DNA of 64,000 nucleotides from Enterococcaceae bacterium. Lineage in GTDB: Bacteria > Bacillota > Bacilli > Lactobacillales > Enterococcaceae. Of the stretch, positions 19,547 through 28,986 are shown in pieces (within the stretch, counting starts at the first letter, position 1; the number at the start of each line of letters is the position of its first letter). The notes under the pieces were generated by a model. That model saw only the letters and a list, made by a program, of their open reading frames with translations. It was not told the DNA's origin and did no database searches. Location: NCBI GenBank assembly GCA_022649665.1, contig JALCOL010000010.1:1-64000 (forward strand), in the 5' to 3' direction. A program made the translations under genes and the position numbers.

Positions 19547-19930
19547 ATGTTCGAAAAACTCAAACAAAAAATCCCAACCAATGATCCAGTGGCCTTGCTG
19601 AGCATTTTAGAGGAAGAAAGCATTGAGGATTTCCGCGAGATCTTGTTCTTTTCTGATTGGGACCGCGAAGTCCTCGAAGTCAGCCGGGTACTTCATAGCC
19701 CCAACAGCCTCTCAGTTGCCGAACTTGAATACTTTTTTTCTCGCGGCGGTCTCGTGATCGCCCGTTCGCTCGATGGCGATTTTGTTGCCGGCACACGGAA
19801 TGAGACTTGCGTTTGGACAAAAGATCTTTTTGTACCGCTGAGCGAAAACTATCCGCTGCCGCTGATCGACTTTCTGATCCAATATGAACACGGAAAGATC
19901 GCTTCCCATATTTTGCCAATTATTCGCTGA
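19547..19930 (+). CDS. Small hypothetical protein downstream of the nuclease
   Basis: 127 residues from ATG behind AGGTGG; an in-frame GTG three codons upstream overlaps that site. Acidic, no transmembrane segment. Alternating hydrophobic strands and a Phe/Tyr/Trp-rich middle recall SMI1/KNR4-type small immunity proteins, but I cannot establish this. Its position ten bases after a secreted/anchored nuclease makes a regulator or protector of that nuclease a possible role, purely from context. Ends before a very strong terminator. Confidence 0.7.
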   Translation: MFEKLKQKIPTNDPVALLSILEEESIEDFREILFFSDWDREVLEVSRVLHSPNSLSVAELEYFFSRGGLVIARSLDGDFVAGTRNETCVWTKDLFVPLSENYPLPLIDFLIQYEHGKIASHILPIIR

Positions 19931-19961
19931 TTTTTTTATTTGAAAAACAACATTTTAGCGT

Positions 19962-20004
19962 ATCAAGGGGTGTGACGAATTTGTCACACCCCTTGATTTT
20001 TCTT
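19962..20004 (+). terminator. Terminator of the nuclease operon
   Basis: A perfect 15-bp stem (ATCAAGGGGTGTGAC with its complement at 19983-19997), 6-base loop, then a T-rich run. Confidence 0.93.
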
Positions 20005-20006
20005 AT

Positions 20007-20165
20007 TTACATATTAAATCCATTGTTGCCGATATAAACCAGATAACTGTCTATCCTTTCCGATGAAAAATGAAAAACATAATATCTGCCCTTCATCGAG
20101 TGTTCAAGTTCGTTTAAACTGAATACCTTTTTTCCATATGAGACTGGCAGAATATTTTTATTTGG
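20007..20165 (-). pseudogene. C-terminal gene scrap between terminator and CRISPR array
   Basis: Minus-strand open frame of 52 codons with normal protein-like composition (reads ...SYGKKVFSLNEL...RYYVFHFSSERIDSYLVYIG...) ending in TAA, but with no start codon: a TAG lies immediately upstream and further protein-like sequence (YRLPSIYEE, then WVAKIKKCLFRR) continues in the same frame behind a second stop up to about 20260. It looks like the decayed 3' end of a lost gene. I do not recognise the family; it is not an obvious cas gene. The rest of 20000-20265 holds nothing else I can support. Confidence 0.45.
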
Positions 20166-20265
20166 CTATCGCCTAAAAAGACATTTCTTTATTTTTGCCA
20201 CCCACTGTGACGATCCTTATTCCTCATAAATACTTGGTAATCTATATTGATTTGACCCTTCCAGC

Positions 20266-23200
20266 ATTTCAATCCACGCACTCATGAGGAGTGCGACCAA
20301 AGATGATGTACTGCCGCAATATGTAACATGATTTCAATCCACGCACTCACGAGGAGTGCGACGCGCTTCCGCTGGCGGTCGTTTCTGGGCTTAATGGATT
20401 TCAATCCACGCACTCACGAGGAGTGCGACGACCATAGTACCAATCAAAGGATATTCTTTACCTGAATTTCAATCCACGCACTCACGAGGAGTGCGACGTT
20501 AAGCTGATAAACCATAGACATGGTTTTTCCCATTTCAATCCACGCACTCACGAGGAGTGCGACCAACTGATCGCTTTAGTCCAGCAAAGAGCAAGTATTT
20601 CAATCCACGCACTCACGAGGAGTGCGACTTTATAACAAAGTTCCTTTTATTCATTAAAAGAGATTTCAATCCACGCACTCACGAGGAGTGCGACCGCCCG
20701 GGTGCCCTTCTGTCCCTCTGGCGTATTGCGATTTCAATCCACGCACTCACGAGGAGTGCGACCTCACATGATCCGAGTTGCATTATCTTGCTCGATATTT
20801 CAATCCACGCACTCACGAGGAGTGCGACTTCTTTGCTCATTGCTACTAATTTCGGTTATTTATTTCAATCCACGCACTCACGAGGAGTGCGACATGTTGT
20901 ATGCTTTTGCAGCCTCTTTTACTGATGCATTTCAATCCACGCACTCACGAGGAGTGCGACTCTTGGATCAATTTTACGTTTGACAGATACCAACGATTTC
21001 AATCCACGCACTCACGAGGAGTGCGACATTAAGGAGGCGGCTTAAATGTTTATCACAAATATTTCAATCCACGCACTCACGAGGAGTGCGACTATTTTTT
21101 CCAAGCGAAGCCCAGTCGATTTCACTATTTCAATCCACGCACTCACGAGGAGTGCGACGTTTATTTTGGAGATGGGGCAGCCGTGGTCATATATTTCAAT
21201 CCACGCACTCACGAGGAGTGCGACTCGACCGACCAGGGCCCATCTTTGAGCGTGTCGTATTTCAATCCACGCACTCACGAGGAGTGCGACGAAAGCGGTT
21301 CGCGACACGCTCAACACTTTTCTTATTTCAATCCACGCACTCACGAGGAGTGCGACATTTAATCCGTATAAAGATATGACCGTATCCACAATTTCAATCC
21401 ACGCACTCACGAGGAGTGCGACCGAGCCAAGCGGTCGAGCTGTTTGGCTGACTGTTATTTCAATCCACGCACTCACGAGGAGTGCGACCAGAACACGAGA
21501 GCGCGAGCTTGGACAGATTCTATTTCAATCCACGCACTCACGAGGAGTGCGACGTGCCCAGCAGAATCGCCGCTAAGACCAATATCATATTTCAATCCAC
21601 GCACTCACGAGGAGTGCGACGAAATATTTTGATGAGGCGCGCGATCTGGCGCTTATTTCAATCCACGCACTCACGAGGAGTGCGACGCGACTAACGAGGG
21701 TATCAAGCGGACACGGGGATATATTTCAATCCACGCACTCACGAGGAGTGCGACGCTCGGGCGTCAGATAGCAAAAAACTCGATGGATTATTTCAATCCA
21801 CGCACTCACGAGGAGTGCGACGTTATCTGAGATCCCTTCCGTCGAGCTGTCCGCATTTCAATCCACGCACTCACGAGGAGTGCGACCAGCGGCGAATCTA
21901 AACGCGCTGCTTTATCAGATATTTCAATCCACGCACTCACGAGGAGTGCGACATTCGTTTTACAACGCGGGCCGCGCACTCATGCAATTTCAATCCACGC
22001 ACTCACGAGGAGTGCGACTTGGGCGCAAGGTCGCGCCAACGGTCAAAAGAATTTCAATCCACGCACTCACGAGGAGTGCGACGATCGTTGAGCTTCCACC
22101 GAACGGACTCTTGTTCCGCATTTCAATCCACGCACTCACGAGGAGTGCGACAACCTCTTTTCTGATATAATAAATTTAATGACAATTTCAATCCACGCAC
22201 TCACGAGGAGTGCGACTTTGTTCGGCGCTAAACTGGCGCGGATCCACAAAGCATTTCAATCCACGCACTCACGAGGAGTGCGACTTTGTTCGGCGCTAAA
22301 CTGGCGCGGATCCACAAAGCATTTCAATCCACGCACTCACGAGGAGTGCGACATATCGTCGGAGACGGGATCGTTTATGAAGTCGGTATTTCAATCCACG
22401 CACTCACGAGGAGTGCGACCGTATCGTTTGAACAAATCAATTACGCTGTCCAATTTCAATCCACGCACTCACGAGGAGTGCGACGGATTTGGGAGTACGG
22501 GAAACTGAGGAGGAAGAATTTCAATCCACGCACTCACGAGGAGTGCGACAGTACCAGAGTACGATACGGCAAACCTCTTAACTATTTCAATCCACGCACT
22601 CACGAGGAGTGCGACCAACCTTCTTTGTATCCCTGATCGAACGTACCTATTTCAATCCACGCACTCACGAGGAGTGCGACAGAATCAACTGCTCGAAGGG
22701 TTGCAAGTTCCTAACATTTCAATCCACGCACTCACGAGGAGTGCGACGCCACCCGGCTGTCGCCTTCACCGGCGGCTAATGCATTTCAATCCACGCACTC
22801 ACGAGGAGTGCGACGGCATGCGGCTATCAAACACATAATGGAGCTTCGGATTTCAATCCACGCACTCACGAGGAGTGCGACCTACTGCTAGAATCTGATA
22901 AAAAAGCAAAAAAAATTTCAATCCACGCACTCACGAGGAGTGCGACTGAAATGAATAAACAGGATATTTTAAATCAGATTATTTCAATCCACGCACTCAC
23001 GAGGAGTGCGACGCAGTAAACAGTGCCGATATAGCTGCCGTTCCACATTTCAATCCACGCACTCACGAGGAGTGCGACGATCTGCTGCATTATCCCGCGT
23101 TGGCGGAGGACATTATTTCAATCCACGCACTCACGAGGAGTGCGACTGGCGCTCGCTTGCGACGAAAGCGCTGAAAATGATTTCAATCCACGCACTCACG

Positions 23201-26200
23201 AGGAGTGCGACAAAGTCAAAGTAAAAATAAGAGCAGGCTACTTTATTTCAATCCACGCACTCACGAGGAGTGCGACTATACTCCTTCATTTTTAGACTTT
23301 TGATTATCTGAATTTCAATCCACGCACTCACGAGGAGTGCGACTCTATCAAACTGCAGTTCCGTCCACAGAGTATAATTTCAATCCACGCACTCACGAGG
23401 AGTGCGACAGTAGATCTGCCCATAATATCCGCAATATTTTTGATTTCAATCCACGCACTCACGAGGAGTGCGACGCCAAAAGCAGCCGGACGGTAGATAT
23501 AAAGAGTTATTTCAATCCACGCACTCACGAGGAGTGCGACCAAGCGTTACTTTTTTTCGTTTGTCGCGTTTTTATTTCAATCCACGCACTCACGAGGAGT
23601 GCGACAAAAGTATTTCGATTCAAATCCGCTGCAAATCGATTTCAATCCACGCACTCACGAGGAGTGCGACGCTGTTCGAAGCAGATGGACGGAATTGTGA
23701 GGATATTTCAATCCACGCACTCACGAGGAGTGCGACATAATTGATTTACTATCTTATATTCCAGCAATCGATTTCAATCCACGCACTCACGAGGAGTGCG
23801 ACAGCATACTTCGGAATGGATTTCCCAAATCCTATATTTCAATCCACGCACTCACGAGGAGTGCGACCCGACCGCGACGCCTTCCGGTACCCAGACCGCC
23901 ATTTCAATCCACGCACTCACGAGGAGTGCGACAGGTATCCGGTAATGAGGGATCGTTTGAGCCTTGATTTCAATCCACGCACTCACGAGGAGTGCGACCT
24001 TGGAACGAGAAAAAATCGTTATTGACTATCTAATTTCAATCCACGCACTCACGAGGAGTGCGACCGCGCGCAAGCCGTAGCGCCGTTTTGGGAAGCGGGA
24101 TTTCAATCCACGCACTCACGAGGAGTGCGACTCTAATCATTCTTCGTCCTCCTTACGGTTTTGAATTTCAATCCACGCACTCACGAGGAGTGCGACATCA
24201 CGGACGATCGCAGGGGTGGTGATTTACCGATTTCAATCCACGCACTCACGAGGAGTGCGACCTCGCCGACGATCCCGATCATTGTCCCTTTTCGATTTCA
24301 ATCCACGCACTCACGAGGAGTGCGACCACTGCGTCACTTTTGTAGTTTTTTACTTTATCATTTCAATCCACGCACTCACGAGGAGTGCGACATATTATGC
24401 ATGAGTTGTCTAAATATGTAATATAATTTCAATCCACGCACTCACGAGGAGTGCGACCAAGTCTTTGCAGCACTCGGCGGTGAGACAGCGATTTCAATCC
24501 ACGCACTCACGAGGAGTGCGACTTCATGGTCACCTTACCAGCTGAAATCCGTGCATTATTTCAATCCACGCACTCACGAGGAGTGCGACGCGTATATCGT
24601 AGTCGCTGGTTACTTTGATGATCCATTTCAATCCACGCACTCACGAGGAGTGCGACCGTTGCGGGTATCTGTGCTGATTTTAGCTAACTTAATTTCAATC
24701 CACGCACTCACGAGGAGTGCGACAAAAATGGATCTATCAGGCGTCAAAGATATCTGATTTCAATCCACGCACTCACGAGGAGTGCGACAAACGCGGTGGC
24801 GGGATCGAATTGACTGATGAAGCATTTCAATCCACGCACTCACGAGGAGTGCGACAGCCGCATGGTCCGGTTGTCCGAGATCGCACAAGATATTTCAATC
24901 CACGCACTCACGAGGAGTGCGACTTTTTGGGCGGGCAAGGAGTTTCCTTCCCTTTCTTATTTCAATCCACGCACTCACGAGGAGTGCGACGAGATTCCCG
25001 TTTATTGGTGATTTAGTCAATGATATTTCAATCCACGCACTCACGAGGAGTGCGACTATCCATCGTTCAGTATCGCCGCCAATTGTGGAGGATTTCAATC
25101 CACGCACTCACGAGGAGTGCGACCGTAAGCAGATAAATCGCATTGTTTTACTTGATAATTTCAATCCACGCACTCACGAGGAGTGCGACACTAAGAGGTT
25201 GTGCTTCAACTTCTTTTAGCCAAATTTCAATCCACGCACTCACGAGGAGTGCGACCTAGTTAAGGCTTCGATTCTGTGTAGTGTACGCTCTATTTCAATC
25301 CACGCACTCACGAGGAGTGCGACGTGATGACAACCGTCAGGCAATCTTCACTGCCGATTTCAATCCACGCACTCACGAGGAGTGCGACAATCAGTGTTCA
25401 TTAAAACGACAATGGACAAATTATTTCAATCCACGCACTCACGAGGAGTGCGACGCAAACCCCGGCGATTATATAACGGTGATTGATATTTCAATCCACG
25501 CACTCACGAGGAGTGCGACGTTAGGATCAGTGTTGTATGTGCCAACAGCAACAGATTTCAATCCACGCACTCACGAGGAGTGCGACGCTTGACCCTACTT
25601 CCCTCAAGAGGAATAGTCGTTATTTCAATCCACGCACTCACGAGGAGTGCGACCATAGAGCTGATCGAGCATTGCAACCTGTTCATCAATTTCAATCCAC
25701 GCACTCACGAGGAGTGCGACTCTGCCATTTTGACCCAACCGACTTTCGAAACATAATTTCAATCCACGCACTCACGAGGAGTGCGACAGCACCGAACACA
25801 ATCAGCGCTCCACCTAATGCCAATTTCAATCCACGCACTCACGAGGAGTGCGACGATGGCATATAAAAACAACGAGCCTTGTCTTGTAATTTCAATCCAC
25901 GCACTCACGAGGAGTGCGACGGTCAAGTTCAGCCAACGTTGTGCTGCGTGTTTATTTCAATCCACGCACTCACGAGGAGTGCGACGAGCTTGGCGAGATG
26001 CTGGTGCTAAATATTTATTGATTTCAATCCACGCACTCACGAGGAGTGCGACTATATCTTATCCGTTGGCTTTACCCAGTACGGCATTTCAATCCACGCA
26101 CTCACGAGGAGTGCGACTTAAAAGTGAGTACTGGGGCGACACTAGTTATAAATTTCAATCCACGCACTCACGAGGAGTGCGACGATAACAACAAGACGAT

Positions 26201-26715
26201 TATTGACATCATCCCTATTTCAATCCACGCACTCACGAGGAGTGCGACTGAATCTCTGCTGTGTCAAGGTTAAACTTCTTGCATTTCAATCCACGCACTC
26301 ACGAGGAGTGCGACGTGTGACCAGGGCGCTTAAATCGTTCGGCTTTTTCATTTCAATCCACGCACTCACGAGGAGTGCGACGTTACGAAATCAAGGTTTT
26401 TCGGAACGACCAAATATTTCAATCCACGCACTCACGAGGAGTGCGACGTGATCGACAAGCTCATGCAATACGAGATCGATTTCATTTCAATCCACGCACT
26501 CACGAGGAGTGCGACTGAAAGTTGCCCCTTGGTTTGTTAAAAAGAACTATATTTCAATCCACGCACTCACGAGGAGTGCGACAATCTTACACAGGAATTG
26601 GTAAAAAAACAATTTGATTTCAATCCACGCACTCACGAGGAGTGCGACAAAATGAATCAGGAAGCGATCGAAGACGTGACGATATTTCAATCCACGCACT
26701 CACGAGGAGTGCGAC
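20266..26715 (-). CRISPR. Type I-C CRISPR array, 98 repeats and 97 spacers
   Basis: The 32-base repeat occurs 98 times by hand count, with spacers of about 33-36 bases. In the crRNA sense (minus strand) the repeat begins GTCGCACTCC, forms a 7-bp hairpin (CGCACTC / GAGTGCG, 5-base loop) and ends in the 11-base tail TGGATTGAAAT, the 5' handle made by Cas5d in type I-C systems. All repeats appear identical except the leftmost (20266-20297), which has T for C in the loop-side position (CTCATGAGG); this marks the old, leader-distal end, consistent with leftward transcription from a leader right of 26715. One 36-base spacer is present twice in tandem. No cas gene exists in the window. Confidence 0.98.
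22217..22320 (-). repeat. Tandem duplicated CRISPR spacer-repeat unit
   Basis: The 36-base spacer at 22217-22252 is identical to that at 22285-22320; with the intervening repeat this is a 68-base unit duplication, most simply from recombination or slippage between repeats. Confidence 0.97.
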
Positions 26716-26860
26716 CGTGAATAAGTCGAACTTATCTTCGATTTATCCACAAATACAACTTTTTTGAGTTGAATTTAAAAAAAATATTAAAAATAAATGA
26801 GAAAAATATAATCCAGTTTCATTCACACAGAAAAAATTTGGTGCGAAAGAATGGGATATT
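26716..26860 (-). promoter_or_regulatory. CRISPR leader region
   Basis: AT-rich, gene-free sequence abutting the last (newest) perfect repeat on the side expected for the leader. It has long A/T tracts on about 26760-26815. A precise promoter could not be fixed. An inverted heptamer GTGCGAA (26841-26847) / TTCGCAC (26877-26883), with a related TTCGCAT (26866-26872), lies at its outer edge. Confidence 0.6.
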
Positions 26861-26951
26861 TTATGTTCGCATATGGTTCGCACTTGCATCCAAGTCTTCT
26901 GCTACTGCTTTACCTTCATCATCGCAGATTTCCAATGCTTCCGCAATGTAT
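26861..26951 (-). pseudogene. Possible short ORF or gene remnant beside the CRISPR leader
   Basis: A minus-strand frame ending in TAA (26861-26863) reads LKYIAEALEICDDEG then KAVAEDLDASANHMRT, protein-like and helical. The frame continues upstream into the 3' end of the pentapeptide gene in another register without a good start or ribosome binding site; TTG at 26949-26951 is the only plausible start. Either a tiny gene or the tail of a lost one. Family not recognised. Confidence 0.3.
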
Positions 26952-26967
26952 TTCAACGGTTGAATGA

Positions 26968-27594
26968 TTATTCTCTTATGATGACTCCCAGCCCACGGGC
27001 AATCGTGATAGCTTGTTCCTGATCAACGATCAATCCGCGGAGCAGCTCCATTGATAAGCCGATCTGTTCAAATTCATTGCCGGTCAGATCCAATCCTGCC
27101 AGTTTTGTTTTGAACCAGCTGGACTCGCTCAAATCACTGCCGCTGAACCCAAGATTTTTCCAATCAAGTCCGTAAAAATCGGCACCGGTCAGCCGGCAAT
27201 TTTGGAATTGAACGTCTTTTATTTTTGTGTCGCTGAAGGAAGCTAAATTAGCGATACAGTCGATAAATTGACAGTCGCGCAAAAAACCTTCGGCAAAATT
27301 CACACCGATCAGCTTGCAATCTTTAAAGATCACTCGCTGAAAACTTCCGCGGATCCATTCCAAGTTGGAAAAATCGCAATTTTCAAAAATGACATCGCTG
27401 CACTCGAATAATTCAAGCTCAGTACTGTGCATGATCAGCTTTTTGATGCGGCTGTTTTTCAAGATCATATTTCTTGCAGCGTCGCCGCTCAGCTCGCCCC
27501 CTTCGGAATTGATACTGGAAAATACTTTTTCATTTTCCAAAAAGAAGCTTTCAGCATGAAGTGTTGGTAAATTGGGCGGAACGATTGTTTTCAA
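26968..27594 (-). CDS. Pentapeptide-repeat protein (Qnr/McbG-like fold)
   Basis: 208 residues from a TTG start six bases after AGGAGG; the longer ATG reading would begin inside the upstream hairpin and is rejected. Residues about 50-175 follow the A(D/N)LXX-type five-residue periodicity (FENCDFSNLEW, VIFKDCKLIGVNF, CRLTGADFYGLDW, LAGLDLTGNEF), predicting a right-handed quadrilateral beta-helix, and the C-terminus LRGLIVDQEQAITIARGLG is the usual cap. Such proteins can mimic DNA and protect gyrase, but many have no known role. Downstream of alaA behind a partial terminator. Confidence 0.85.
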   Translation of the reverse strand: MKTIVPPNLPTLHAESFFLENEKVFSSINSEGGELSGDAARNMILKNSRIKKLIMHSTELELFECSDVIFENCDFSNLEWIRGSFQRVIFKDCKLIGVNFAEGFLRDCQFIDCIANLASFSDTKIKDVQFQNCRLTGADFYGLDWKNLGFSGSDLSESSWFKTKLAGLDLTGNEFEQIGLSMELLRGLIVDQEQAITIARGLGVIIRE

Positions 27595-27610
27595 TATATT
27601 TCCTCCTGAA

Positions 27611-27652
27611 AGAGCGGCGCTCCGGAAAAGATCCCAGCGCACCGCTCTTTTT
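27611..27652. terminator. Hairpin between alaA and the pentapeptide gene
   Basis: AGAGCGGCGCT pairs with AGCGCACCGCTCT (one bulge, AC). T run is best on the plus strand and weak on the minus strand, so it may only attenuate transcription from alaA. Confidence 0.6.
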
Positions 27653-27676
27653 GATCGTTTATTTTCTTTGAATATT

Positions 27677-28897
27677 TTACTGCCGATATGATTGTAAAAA
27701 TTTAGCTAGCGAAGCGGTCGTATACTCCAAATCGTCCATTTGCGGCAGGTAAACGAGGCGGAAATGATCCGGCTGAGTCCAGTTGAAGCCGCCGCCGTGG
27801 ACCAAAAGAACATGATACTCGTGCAAAAAATCAAGCACGAATCGTTCATCGTCATGGATATTGAATTTTTTCGTGTCGATTTTCGGAAAAATGTAAAAAG
27901 CGGCATGCGGTTTGACAGCTGAGATCCCCGGCAGCGCATTGAGCGCATTATAAATATACTCGCGCTGCTCAAAGATCCGCCCGCCCGGCAGCAAAAGCTC
28001 ATCGACTTCGCCAAAATTATAACCGCCAAGACCTGTCTGGATGATCTGCTGGCTTAAAACGTTTGAACAGAGACGCATCGAACTGAGCATATTCAAGCCT
28101 TCGATATAACCTTTCACATGACCCTTGTCGCCGCTCAAAACCATCCAGCCGCAGCGGAAACCGGCGACGCGATGCGATTTCGAGAGCCCGTTCAGCGTGA
28201 TGCAGAACAGATCGGGTGCAAGGCTTGCGATCGACGTATGTTCGATACCGTCCATCACCAAACGATCATAGATCTCATCAGAAAAAACGATCAAATCATT
28301 TTGCCGCGCAAATTCAGCGACTTCTTGCAGCAATTCTTTCGGATAAACGACACCAGTCGGATTGTTTGGATTGATCAAAACGACGGCCTTTGTCTGCGGA
28401 CCAACTTTCTTTTTCATGTCGTCAAGATCCGGATACCAGTTGGCTGTCTCGTCGCAAACATAATGGACTGGTGTCCCGCCTGCCAAAGATACGGACGCTG
28501 TCCAAAGTGGATAATCCGGCATCGGCAGCAAGACTTCGTCGCCGGCATCCAGCAGTCCTTGCATACACATCGTGATCAACTCGCTGACCCCGTTTCCGGT
28601 ATAAATATCATTGATCGTTACATCCGGCAGCCCTTTGAATTTTGCATAATGCTGGATCGCCTTGCGGGCAGAAAAAATCCCTTTCGAATTTGAATATCCT
28701 TCCGAGCTCCGCACATTGGTGATCAAATCGCGTATGATTTCATTCGGTGCCTCAAAACCGAACGGCGCGGGATTTCCCGTATTCAATTTTAAAATATGGA
28801 TGCCTTCTTCTTCCATGCGGTCAGCCTCTTCAACGACCGGTCCGCGGACATCGTAGCTGACCCCTTCCAACTTGGTTGATTTATCAAAATTTCTCAC
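27677..28897 (-). CDS. alaA: AlaA-type alanine aminotransferase (PLP-dependent, class I)
   Basis: 406 residues from GTG behind GAGGGA, matching the start and length of E. coli AlaA (405). Close family likeness throughout: SYDVRGPVVEEADRMEEEG, LNTGNPAPFGFEAP, INPNNPTGVVYPKELL, and the PLP lysine in NGLSKSHRVAGFR (about residue 240). Transfers the amino group between glutamate and pyruvate. Own promoter at 28934-28962. Confidence 0.93.
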   Translation of the reverse strand: MRNFDKSTKLEGVSYDVRGPVVEEADRMEEEGIHILKLNTGNPAPFGFEAPNEIIRDLITNVRSSEGYSNSKGIFSARKAIQHYAKFKGLPDVTINDIYTGNGVSELITMCMQGLLDAGDEVLLPMPDYPLWTASVSLAGGTPVHYVCDETANWYPDLDDMKKKVGPQTKAVVLINPNNPTGVVYPKELLQEVAEFARQNDLIVFSDEIYDRLVMDGIEHTSIASLAPDLFCITLNGLSKSHRVAGFRCGWMVLSGDKGHVKGYIEGLNMLSSMRLCSNVLSQQIIQTGLGGYNFGEVDELLLPGGRIFEQREYIYNALNALPGISAVKPHAAFYIFPKIDTKKFNIHDDERFVLDFLHEYHVLLVHGGGFNWTQPDHFRLVYLPQMDDLEYTTASLAKFLQSYRQ

Positions 28898-28933
28898 AAG
28901 AGATCCCTCGCTTTTCCATTTTTCTTTCTTTAC

Positions 28934-28962
28934 AAGATACTCTTGTGAAATTGAAAAAGCAA
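28934..28962 (-). promoter_or_regulatory. alaA promoter
   Basis: Minus strand -35 TTGCTT (28957-28962), 17-base spacer, -10 TATCTT (28934-28939). Confidence 0.55.
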
Positions 28963-28986
28963 TCACTTCCGGGGAAACTTCTGCGG

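Noticed and set aside
20000-20265. Possible cas2 or other cas remnant left of the array
   Set aside because: The readable frame does not resemble any Cas protein motif I know and lies at the leader-distal end.
20557-26451. Many open frames of 60-145 residues across the array with repeated words such as FNPRTHEECD, FQSTHSRGVR, SIHALTRSAT and, on the other strand, VALLVSAWIEI
   Set aside because: They are translations of the CRISPR repeat in its six frames, a well-known annotation artefact, not genes.
26769-26963. 64-residue plus-strand frame right of the array
   Set aside because: No ribosome binding site, low-complexity Lys/Asn/Ile start from leader A tracts; the opposite strand looks more protein-like.
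27595-27642. Longer start of the pentapeptide protein
   Set aside because: It would begin inside the hairpin after alaA; TTG at 27594 sits behind AGGAGG.
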